Shown here piece by piece: positions 4,354 to 12,413 of a stretch of 21,773 nt of DNA. The notes under the pieces are model-generated. The model did no database searches. It was not told the origin of the DNA and saw nothing but the letters and a program-made list of their open reading frames with translations. The stretch is taken from NCBI GenBank assembly GCA_020630455.1, contig JAHDBK010000006.1, forward strand, positions 1-21,773, given 5' to 3'. This stretch comes from Saprospiraceae bacterium (GTDB lineage Bacteria; Bacteroidota; Bacteroidia; Chitinophagales; Saprospiraceae). The position numbers and the translations under genes are program-made. Position 1 is the stretch's first letter; every line of letters begins with the position of its first letter.

Positions 4354-7300
4354 ATGAGTTTTGTACAGCACAAATGCGGATTTACCTTAGAAAGTGTTTT
4401 AGGCTTAGAGTTTAAAGATGAAACTCTAAAGTTTAAAGGTCTTCTTAAATATCTTTCTTCTTTTGACGTTTCTAGTCAATTAAAGGATAACACACCCTAC
4501 ATATCTATATTTAGTGTTATCCACAATATAATTAGTAGAGGTACGCCTACTTTGTGTTCCAAACTAATTGAGAATGAATTAGCTATATCTTTCCCAAATT
4601 ATCTAAACAACTTCGATGTTCCAAAATACTGTGTTGGTTATAACCTAAATATTAATAAAAATGATTTAGGTAGAAAAATATTTAATGCTTTACATATTAT
4701 AGAGCCTAGAGCTTCAATCAATGTAAAAAATTATAATACCTCGAATATAGAAAGCAAATTTGAAGAATCATTTCTCTTTAACTATTTACCAAGCAATCTT
4801 GAATTTTTAGTCCAGATACTTGAACCTCAGAGATTATTATCTTCCATTTTACCTGAATCAGAACAAAATCATTTTGTAAGGCAAAGAGCAGATTTTACCA
4901 TAGAAATTCCATATCTATATGAAGAAAATATTGAACTTGGAAATAATAAAGAACCTGTTGTTTTGCCTTACAAGAAAGGCTTTGTTGTTGAAGTTGATGG
5001 AGCTGCATATCATGGATGGAGTCAGCAAAAACTAGATATAAAAAGAGATGAATCTTTATCACAATACAAGTGGAATACAACAAGAGTAAATAGTAATTCT
5101 ATACCATCAGGTATTAAAACCTTAAACGAAAAGTTATCTACAAATGAATATTTAAAAGCAATAGAGAAGAATTTTAATAAAGAGTGGGATAAGGAATGGA
5201 CTGATACTTTACAACTTGCATTGACTCCTTTCTGCATTGCAAGAATCCAATTTGTTCTTCTGAAAATTTTAGCCAATAATGCTAAAGAACATTTAAAGAT
5301 AGTTATTCTTGAAAGGGATGTTCCTTGTGGTTACTTAGCACTTAAAGATTTGGTTGAAACTTATAATAACCTAAAACTACTACACTCAAAACCTTGCCCT
5401 GTCCTTCCTGATATTGATTTAGAAATTTATACCACTAAAGAATTTTTGAACTCACCCCTGCATAGACATAAAAAACCTTTAGGCTTAATTCAAGATTATC
5501 AAGAAGACGAAAATACTGATTGGATAATTGATAATTCTATTTTGTTAAGGTCAAATATTATTAAACAAGATAAGGAAAGAGATGAAAACTGGATAACAGT
5601 TAGGTCTTCACATTATTTTGACACGTATAAACCTAGAAAATTTAAAACTACAAATATCATTACTTATAAGGAGATTGTATCTAAAGAGAAAGAATCATAC
5701 AATAAGCCTTATGCAGAAATGGAGGAATCTCTTGAATTTTTCCTGCAAAATATTTTTAGAAAAAGAAGTTTTAGAGTTGGTCAGTTACCTATTCTTGATA
5801 GAGCATTACAAAATAAAACAGTTATTGGCTTATTGCCTACAGGAGGAGGAAAATCTTTAACTTACCAATTAGCTGCAATTCTGCAACCAGGAATAACTCT
5901 AGTAGTTGACCCCATAAAATCTTTAATGCAAGACCAATATGACAATTTAGTTAAATTGGGAATAGATGGATGCAATTTTATTAATTCTTCATTAAGCACT
6001 ACTCAAAGAATCCATGCAATAAATCATTTGAAAAAAGGAGAAATGTTAATTTCATTCCTATCTCCTGAAAGACTACAAATTAAAGAGTTTAGAGATGCAA
6101 TTCAACAGATGCACAATAATGGCATATATTTTAGTTATTGTGTAATTGACGAAGTACATTGTTTGTCAGAATGGGGGCATGATTTCAGACCTGCCTATCT
6201 AAAACTTGGGAGTAATGCTATAAAGTTTTGTAAAACTAAATCTCAAGAGCCTATAACTTTATTTGGTTTGACAGCAACGGCTTCTTATGATGTACTTGCA
6301 GATATTGAAAGAGAATTGTCATTGCCAGATGCTCCCTTAGATAGTGATGCAGTTGTAAGATATGAAAATACTACTAGAAATGAATTACAATATAACATCT
6401 TGCCAGTTAATGTAGAAGTACCTACCCAAAATAATAATGGACTACCTGATTATTTTCCTTCCTCTTTAGAGAATAGGAAAGCTAGAGATTTAGTTGGAGA
6501 AGCAAAACAAAAAATAATAGAGAAAGAGCTATATCAGCAATATTCTTATTTAAAAAGGTTCAATTCTCCAGAAAGCTTAAAAAATATTTTAATTCATGCA
6601 CATAATCATTTAATACCTTATGAAGAAAGAGTAGAAAATCCAATTAGCTATGCAGAACAAAAATTTAATGATTTAAAATTAAAGCTAGAAGAACCCTTTT
6701 TTGACAAAAAACATTCTAATGCTGGTATTATATTTTGTCCGCATAAAAGTGAAAAAACACCTTTAGGTGTTTTAAAGTATAAGCAAATTTTATCTGCCAA
6801 TGGATTAAAAACAGGTTGGTATATGGGTAGCTCAGGTTTTTCTGTAGTAGAACAGGAAAAAATAGAAAACCAAGCTGTTAAATATCAAAAAGATTTTATT
6901 GATAACAAGTTAGATTTAATGATAGCTACTAAGGCTTTTGGTATGGGAATAGATAAGCCTAATATCAGATTTACATGGCATATCAACTACCCTAGTTCCA
7001 TTGAAAGTTTTGTGCAAGAAGGAGGAAGAGCAGGTAGGGATAGGCAATTAGCCATAGTTAATTTGCTTTATAATAATGATTCTTTTGCAGGACATAATTT
7101 ATCTAAAGTTGCAATAGATAGGTTATCACTTCCTGATTCTATTAAACAAATTTTAAAGCAAACAAGAAAACAACTATTCAAATGGGAAGATTTTGAAAAT
7201 AAAATCCTCCCTAACCTATCTAGTGGAAACATAGAATATGAAAGAATACTTACAAAATCTGTATTCAAAAAACAGACTGTTGATAAAGAAGTGCCTTTGT

Positions 7301-8910
7301 TCTTCCTACACCAATCTTTTAAAGGGATAGATAAAGAACTAACAATATTAGATGAATTATTTAATACAATTCATTGTCCACGACTTAGCAAGTTGGATGA
7401 AATAGCCAATGATATGAGTAACCAATATGAGGTTGGGAAATTCACTCTAAAACATTGGCAAAGAAATAATTTGAACAGAATTTATTGTAATATAGACAAT
7501 GAAAAAATTGGTTATTTAAACTTAGCTGATAATCTAAAATTTAGGACAGAGCAACAACAAATAAACTCGATTTATAGCAACTATCAATTACTTCAAATTA
7601 TACAGCAAAAAATACTTGAACAATGTGAAGGTGCTAATTATGAAACTTGGCTAAACACTCCAAATCAACATGAAAAAAGGGAGGGGATATTAAGAATATT
7701 GGAAGGCTTGAATATAGATGAAGAACACACCTTAAATATTCCATTCCAGAATGTTTTAAGTAACATAAAATTTAGAAAAGAAAGAGTTGAAGTATTCGTA
7801 ACTACAAATAATCAACGATTCACAAGTGGTTATTTTTTTGAATCAAAGAACCCATTTAAAAGTTTAAACAGTTTTGCTGAGTTCAAAGATATGCTTATTC
7901 AGAATACCACATTTACTGATGATTCTTTAGCTCATCTACCTCCTACACAAATAAAAAAACTTGAAAATTTATACCTGTTGCCTAGAGATGATGCTGATAC
8001 AGCAAAAGCTATTTATAGATTATTTTGTTTGGGCATAATCAAGGATTATACAGTTGATTATAATATTGAAGAATACTCCATTCTATTTGAAAGGAAACCA
8101 GTAGGTGAGTATAAAAATGCCTTGAGAAAATACTTGCTAAGGTATCTTTCAGAAAACAAAGTCAATAAAAAAATAGAACCAGTTGCTACTGATACTATCA
8201 GTAATGAGATTAATCAGTCTATGAAAGTTTTAATTGAGTTTGTCTATGAACAGATAGCACAAAAAAGGGAAAGAGGAATAGAAGATATGCAAACTCTCTG
8301 TGAGGAAGCTGTAAAAGCTAAAGATTTATTTGATGCCAATAATGTCGTCAAAGAATTTATTTATACCTATTTCAACTCAAAATATGCCAGAGAAAAACCA
8401 GCCCATGAAGTAGATGGAAAAAATTATTCACTAGCTATTGATACAGAAGGTAGTAAATTAATGAATTGGAGTATCGTCTATAAATACATGGAAATAGTGG
8501 GTATTGACCCTACAGGGGGATTTGATGACAATATAAAACATTTGAGAGGAGCTTCTATCAGATTACTAAGGACTAATCCTGACAACGCAGCTTTATTATT
8601 GTTGAAAGGGTTCACATTTCTCATGCTATTTTCAAAGCTCAATAGAGAAGAATTGAAGCAAGAAGGAGAACAGGCTATTTGGGAAGGAATATTAAAATTT
8701 GCAGAGGATGATAATGTTCAAAAAGATACTTTGGATAAAAATACTTACAACTTAATTGTTGAAAAAATAACAAGATATAAAGAAATCATTGCCTCTTATT
8801 CAGAAGATAAAAGACTAATTGAATACATAGATACTCTAATTTTAGGGGTATCACTAAAAATTCAAAATGACTGGTTGGATAATACTTTCAAGCCTAAATT
8901 TTTAAAATAA
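4354..8910 (+). CDS. RecQ-like superfamily 2 helicase with N-terminal PD-(D/E)XK/Vsr-like nuclease
   Basis: The 1518-aa protein has an N-terminal region with a DUF559/Vsr-type nuclease signature: RADF (Asp180), VVEVDG (Glu213, Asp215), then YH, DIKRDE and a W...RV ending near residue 245. The helicase core follows about 250 residues later: motif I GLLPTGGGKS (492-501), II DEVH (599-602, continuing CLSEWGHDFRPAY as in RecQ), III TATAS (640-644), V ATKAFGMGIDKP (858-869) and VI EGGRAGRDRQ (889-898). The roughly 600 C-terminal residues match nothing I know, and RQC or HRDC domains are not evident. Predicted role: ATP-driven DNA unwinding coupled to cleavage, probably against phage DNA. Its stop overlaps the next start (TAATG), so the two are translationally coupled. 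Typical RecQ proteins are 600-700 aa, so this is a special form. The helicase is certain; the nuclease is likely; defence is inferred from neighbours. Confidence 0.88.
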   Translation: MSFVQHKCGFTLESVLGLEFKDETLKFKGLLKYLSSFDVSSQLKDNTPYISIFSVIHNIISRGTPTLCSKLIENELAISFPNYLNNFDVPKYCVGYNLNINKNDLGRKIFNALHIIEPRASINVKNYNTSNIESKFEESFLFNYLPSNLEFLVQILEPQRLLSSILPESEQNHFVRQRADFTIEIPYLYEENIELGNNKEPVVLPYKKGFVVEVDGAAYHGWSQQKLDIKRDESLSQYKWNTTRVNSNSIPSGIKTLNEKLSTNEYLKAIEKNFNKEWDKEWTDTLQLALTPFCIARIQFVLLKILANNAKEHLKIVILERDVPCGYLALKDLVETYNNLKLLHSKPCPVLPDIDLEIYTTKEFLNSPLHRHKKPLGLIQDYQEDENTDWIIDNSILLRSNIIKQDKERDENWITVRSSHYFDTYKPRKFKTTNIITYKEIVSKEKESYNKPYAEMEESLEFFLQNIFRKRSFRVGQLPILDRALQNKTVIGLLPTGGGKSLTYQLAAILQPGITLVVDPIKSLMQDQYDNLVKLGIDGCNFINSSLSTTQRIHAINHLKKGEMLISFLSPERLQIKEFRDAIQQMHNNGIYFSYCVIDEVHCLSEWGHDFRPAYLKLGSNAIKFCKTKSQEPITLFGLTATASYDVLADIERELSLPDAPLDSDAVVRYENTTRNELQYNILPVNVEVPTQNNNGLPDYFPSSLENRKARDLVGEAKQKIIEKELYQQYSYLKRFNSPESLKNILIHAHNHLIPYEERVENPISYAEQKFNDLKLKLEEPFFDKKHSNAGIIFCPHKSEKTPLGVLKYKQILSANGLKTGWYMGSSGFSVVEQEKIENQAVKYQKDFIDNKLDLMIATKAFGMGIDKPNIRFTWHINYPSSIESFVQEGGRAGRDRQLAIVNLLYNNDSFAGHNLSKVAIDRLSLPDSIKQILKQTRKQLFKWEDFENKILPNLSSGNIEYERILTKSVFKKQTVDKEVPLFFLHQSFKGIDKELTILDELFNTIHCPRLSKLDEIANDMSNQYEVGKFTLKHWQRNNLNRIYCNIDNEKIGYLNLADNLKFRTEQQQINSIYSNYQLLQIIQQKILEQCEGANYETWLNTPNQHEKREGILRILEGLNIDEEHTLNIPFQNVLSNIKFRKERVEVFVTTNNQRFTSGYFFESKNPFKSLNSFAEFKDMLIQNTTFTDDSLAHLPPTQIKKLENLYLLPRDDADTAKAIYRLFCLGIIKDYTVDYNIEEYSILFERKPVGEYKNALRKYLLRYLSENKVNKKIEPVATDTISNEINQSMKVLIEFVYEQIAQKRERGIEDMQTLCEEAVKAKDLFDANNVVKEFIYTYFNSKYAREKPAHEVDGKNYSLAIDTEGSKLMNWSIVYKYMEIVGIDPTGGFDDNIKHLRGASIRLLRTNPDNAALLLLKGFTFLMLFSKLNREELKQEGEQAIWEGILKFAEDDNVQKDTLDKNTYNLIVEKITRYKEIIASYSEDKRLIEYIDTLILGVSLKIQNDWLDNTFKPKFLK

Positions 8911-9455
8911 TGATAAAAGAAATACATAGCAATTTAGAATTATTAAAGACTTCTCTGAGTGAAATTGATAGTGCTAAAACTCACTATAAAGAAGCAGGAG
9001 AAAAGATTTTGACGTTATTCCAAAAAAGTCAAGATTTATTTATTAAGCATCAAGATTTAATTGATAGCTTGGATAAGTCTTCAAAAGAAATAGAAGGAAT
9101 AAAAGCCCATCATCTTAGTGATTTTGAAAAAGAACTCAAACAGAAAGGAAAAACTTTATCTGACTCTTTTAAAAAAGAACTTACTGAAATAGAAGATGAT
9201 TATAAAAGTCGCTCTAATCAGATTCTAGGTAAAATAGATAGCACCAGTCAAAATCTTATAATGCTGAGAGACAAAGTGATGACTTTAACCTCTTCATTGA
9301 ATGATGCTAAAATCCCTCAAAATTTGGAATCTATAGAGGCTACTGGTAAGCGTAATAGTCTGAAAATTAGTAGAATCAATGTTTTCACAATAGCTTTGTT
9401 AGTGTTGCAGATATTAACTCTAATCCTTGTTGGGTACTCTGCTTTCTCAAGCTAG
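8910..9455 (+). CDS. Coiled-coil protein with C-terminal membrane anchor
   Basis: The 181-aa product is almost entirely helical and charged, with heptad-like spacing through residues 5-135, followed by a short basic segment (KRNSLKISR) and one hydrophobic span at about 157-178 (VFTIALLVLQILTLILVGYSAF). No signal peptide is present, so it looks tail-anchored: a cytoplasmic coiled coil held at the inner membrane. Its ATG shares one base with the stop of the helicase gene, and the next gene starts 19 bases after its stop. Tight coupling suggests a complex with the helicase-nuclease and the DUF3883 protein, possibly as membrane tether, sensor or effector. I recognise no family. Confidence 0.8.
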   Translation: MIKEIHSNLELLKTSLSEIDSAKTHYKEAGEKILTLFQKSQDLFIKHQDLIDSLDKSSKEIEGIKAHHLSDFEKELKQKGKTLSDSFKKELTEIEDDYKSRSNQILGKIDSTSQNLIMLRDKVMTLTSSLNDAKIPQNLESIEATGKRNSLKISRINVFTIALLVLQILTLILVGYSAFSS

Positions 9456-9474
9456 ACTAAACAAATACTTAAAA

Positions 9475-10674
9475 ATGTTCAAGCAAAATCTAATCCAGAC
9501 AATACAAGACTACAAAGTAAATTTCGAGAAGGTTCATAAAGCAGAAATTTATAAGTGGAAAGCTATTAAGCATTTTCAGGAAAATTGGGATATTGGTGCA
9601 GATGATTTCAAGACAATGCTTAAATCATCATTTGCAAAAGCAAAAAATTTGATGGATGCAGGGAGTTATTATCCAAGAAGAATGCTCTACCAGTTTGCTG
9701 ATTTTGAACCTGCATTAATTAAGTCTGCTTTTCAAAATTTATATAATGAAGCCATCCCTCTTTTAGACAGAAGGAATCACTTTAAGGTTAAAATTGATAG
9801 AATTATGCAACAGCATTTTGCTGATGACAAGAACAGCTATCAAGATGATAGAGCTTTAATGCTATACCTTTCACTAAAATATCCAGAATCATATTTTTTA
9901 TATAAATATGAAATGTTCCTCAATTATTCTAGGCTAATAGAATATCCATATAAACCAATCAGGGGCAGATTTGAAAATGTATTGCAGTACAATACGCTTT
10001 GTGAAATTCTAAAATCAGAAGTAGTTAAAGACCAAGATTTGCTAAAAATGCACAAAGGTAGAATTGATGAAGATACTTACTTTGATGTTTCTTCAAATGT
10101 TCTAGTCCAAGATATTATTTATGCTAATGTAACACACATACACAAAGAGAGTAAACCTAAAACATTTCCCTCGCAAAAAAATGAGAAAAATATTATTGTA
10201 ACTACTTCTAATAGTAGCTCATTCCAAAACAATCTTAATAAAATAGCTTTTAATGCTTCCGTTATTGATTTTGAAAAACAGCAGAAACAAAATAAGATAC
10301 TTGGAGACATGGGAGAATACTTTGTGATGGAGTTTGAAAGAAAGAATCTGACAAAAAAATCTCATATAAATAAATTAGAGCATAGTGCCAAAAGTCAAGG
10401 AGATGGTTTAGGGTTTGATATAAAATCTGTTACCTCTGGAGGTGATGCAAAATTTATTGAAGTTAAAACAACTACAGGGAGTTTAGACACTCCTTTTTTT
10501 ATCACAAATACAGAATTGCAACGAAGTATTCAAGAAAGAGAAAATTATTATCTGTATCGAGTATATGATTTTGATGTGAATACTCAAACTGGTAAAATTG
10601 AAATCTTAAAAGGAAGTCTTGAAAACTTATGTGATACGCCCACTACTTTCAAAGTCAAATTATCTAAAATATAA
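9475..10674 (+). CDS. DUF3883 (NO VEIN C-terminal-like) domain protein, putative nuclease
   Basis: I start at ATG 9475 (399 aa, MFKQNLIQT); the open frame extends left only to a TTG inside the previous gene. The N-terminal 200 residues resemble the region found before McrB-like or DUF3883 domains in other defence proteins (YKWKAIKHFQENWDIGADDF, then YYPRRM, then YPESYFLYKYEMF); this is from memory. The C-terminal DUF3883 domain shows a PD-(D/E)XK-like set: Glu281 in GDMGEYF, Asp315 in GFDIKS, and Glu329-x-Lys331 in FIEVKTTT. DUF3883 domains recur in anti-phage loci, and a DNA-cleaving role is plausible. It follows the membrane-anchored coiled-coil gene closely and ends 57 bases before the methyltransferase, so it may close the first three-gene module. 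Confidence 0.8.
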   Translation: MFKQNLIQTIQDYKVNFEKVHKAEIYKWKAIKHFQENWDIGADDFKTMLKSSFAKAKNLMDAGSYYPRRMLYQFADFEPALIKSAFQNLYNEAIPLLDRRNHFKVKIDRIMQQHFADDKNSYQDDRALMLYLSLKYPESYFLYKYEMFLNYSRLIEYPYKPIRGRFENVLQYNTLCEILKSEVVKDQDLLKMHKGRIDEDTYFDVSSNVLVQDIIYANVTHIHKESKPKTFPSQKNEKNIIVTTSNSSSFQNNLNKIAFNASVIDFEKQQKQNKILGDMGEYFVMEFERKNLTKKSHINKLEHSAKSQGDGLGFDIKSVTSGGDAKFIEVKTTTGSLDTPFFITNTELQRSIQERENYYLYRVYDFDVNTQTGKIEILKGSLENLCDTPTTFKVKLSKI

Positions 10675-10731
10675 TAACTCCCTATATATTAATATCTTGC
10701 ACTTTATTTTAACCAACTCTATGACGAAAAT

Positions 10732-12411
10732 ATGCCAACACTACATTGGATAGGAAAAGAAAAAGTTATCAATCATCATCAAGATGTACCTTATAGAGTG
10801 CTAGAGCATCAATATGGTTTTGATACTGATGGAGAAAAGCCACAAGCTGTCAATTCTGGCAATAAAATCATACATGGAGATAATCTTGAAGCACTAAAAT
10901 CACTACTTCCAGAGTATGAGGGCAAAGTTAATTGTATCTATATAGACCCTCCTTATAATACAGGGAAAGATGAGTGGAAATATAATGACAGAGTTGAACA
11001 CCCCAAAATCATAGAATGGCTTAACCAAGTAGTAGGGAAAGAAGGAGAAGATTTGTCTAGGCATGATAAATGGTTGTGCATGATTTATCCTAGGTTAGTC
11101 TTATTGCATAAGCTACTAGCTAAAAAAGGTGTAATCGTCATTTCAATAGATAATAATGAATTATATAATTTGAAACTAATTTTAGATTCAATATATGGCT
11201 CATCTAATTTTATAGGAACAATAATTTGGAAAAATGCTACAGACAATAATCCAACACAAATAGCAAATGAACATGAGTATCTTATATGCTACGCAAAAGA
11301 TAAAAAGAGTTTAGCTCCTGTATGGAAATCCCCAAATCTTGATGTAAAACAAAAACTTTTAGACTTAGAATCTGAGTTGTTACAAAAATTCAATGATAAC
11401 AAAAAAAGACAAAGAGAATATTCAAATTGGTTAAAAGAAAACAAGCCTTATTTATGGCCCTTCCAAGATTACAAGTTTATTGATAAAAATGGCATATTTA
11501 CTGGAAGTAGAAGTGTTCACAACCCTGGTAAAGAAGGTTATAGATATGATATTATACATCCAGAAACAAATATGCCTTGTAAACAGCCTTTAATGGGTTA
11601 TAGGTTTCCAGAAACAACAATGGAAGACCTGCTAGAAAAAGGAAAAATTATTTTTGGCAAAGACCATACTAAAATCATTGAGCTTAAAATCTATGTCAAA
11701 GATTATAGGGTAAAACTTCCTAGTGTTATTGAATCAGATAGTAGAAAAGGGGCAAATACATTAAAAAACCTTTTCAATACATCAAAAGTAAAATTCAAAA
11801 ACCCGAAATCATTTGAGTTATTAGAAGAAATATTAAGTTTTACTGGTTCAAAAAATGCAATAATTCTTGACTCTTTTGCTGGCTCTGGCACTACTGCTCA
11901 TGCTGTTTTGAATCTTAATAAAGGAGATGGAGGAAATAGAAAATTTATCCTTATTGAGATGGAAGATTATGCCAATAATATCACAGCAGAAAGAGTAAAA
12001 AGAGTTATCAATGGTTATGGTGAAGACACAAAAGCTGTAGAAGGTACAGGAGGCAGTTTCAACTATTATGAACTTGGAGAACCTTTATTCCTACAAGATG
12101 ACAACCTCAATGAAAATATAGCCTTATCAAAAATCAGAGCTTATATTTGGTTTAGTGAAACACGCCAGCCTATAAGTACAGGTCTTGCCAGTAGCAACAG
12201 TTATTTTCTAGGCAAACATGAAGATACTGCCTATTATTTTGTTTATGAAAAAGAGAGCTTGACTACTTTGGATTATGATTTGCTTCCTCAAATACAAGAG
12301 AAAGCAGAACAATATATCATCTATGCTGATAATTGCTTATTACCACAAAACTTTTTGTCAGAAAAGAATATCATCTTTAAAAAAATACCTAGAGATATAA
12401 CTCGATTTTAA
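10732..12411 (+). CDS. mod: Type III restriction-modification system methyltransferase (Mod)
   Basis: This 559-aa enzyme transfers a methyl group from S-adenosylmethionine to adenine N6. Motif IV DPPYNTG is at residues 72-78 and the SAM-binding motif FAGSGTT at 382-388, with the target-recognition stretch between them, which is the beta-class order of type III Mod subunits. The IHGDNLEAL and IYPRLVLLHKLL segments around motif IV and the RKFILIEMEDYA end are typical of the family. It is slightly shorter than EcoP1/EcoP15 Mod (about 640 aa). Mod supplies the recognition specificity of the complex with Res, whose gene starts 2 bases after this stop. A 57-bp gap separates it from the DUF3883 gene, but I see no convincing promoter there. 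The recognition sequence cannot be read from the protein. Confidence 0.94.
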   Translation: MPTLHWIGKEKVINHHQDVPYRVLEHQYGFDTDGEKPQAVNSGNKIIHGDNLEALKSLLPEYEGKVNCIYIDPPYNTGKDEWKYNDRVEHPKIIEWLNQVVGKEGEDLSRHDKWLCMIYPRLVLLHKLLAKKGVIVISIDNNELYNLKLILDSIYGSSNFIGTIIWKNATDNNPTQIANEHEYLICYAKDKKSLAPVWKSPNLDVKQKLLDLESELLQKFNDNKKRQREYSNWLKENKPYLWPFQDYKFIDKNGIFTGSRSVHNPGKEGYRYDIIHPETNMPCKQPLMGYRFPETTMEDLLEKGKIIFGKDHTKIIELKIYVKDYRVKLPSVIESDSRKGANTLKNLFNTSKVKFKNPKSFELLEEILSFTGSKNAIILDSFAGSGTTAHAVLNLNKGDGGNRKFILIEMEDYANNITAERVKRVINGYGEDTKAVEGTGGSFNYYELGEPLFLQDDNLNENIALSKIRAYIWFSETRQPISTGLASSNSYFLGKHEDTAYYFVYEKESLTTLDYDLLPQIQEKAEQYIIYADNCLLPQNFLSEKNIIFKKIPRDITRF

Positions 12412-12413
12412 TT

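Noticed and set aside
5618..5860. Plus-strand 80-aa frame inside the helicase gene
   Set aside because: It lies wholly within a gene with intact helicase motifs in another frame.
4354..8910. Calling the large helicase a DpdF or a housekeeping RecQ
   Set aside because: No 7-deazaguanine (Dpd) genes are nearby, and size, nuclease front and missing RQC/HRDC domains do not fit ordinary RecQ.
9427..9474. TTG-led extension of the DUF3883 gene into the preceding gene
   Set aside because: It would overlap the membrane-anchor coding region, and an ATG occurs 19 bases after that gene's stop.
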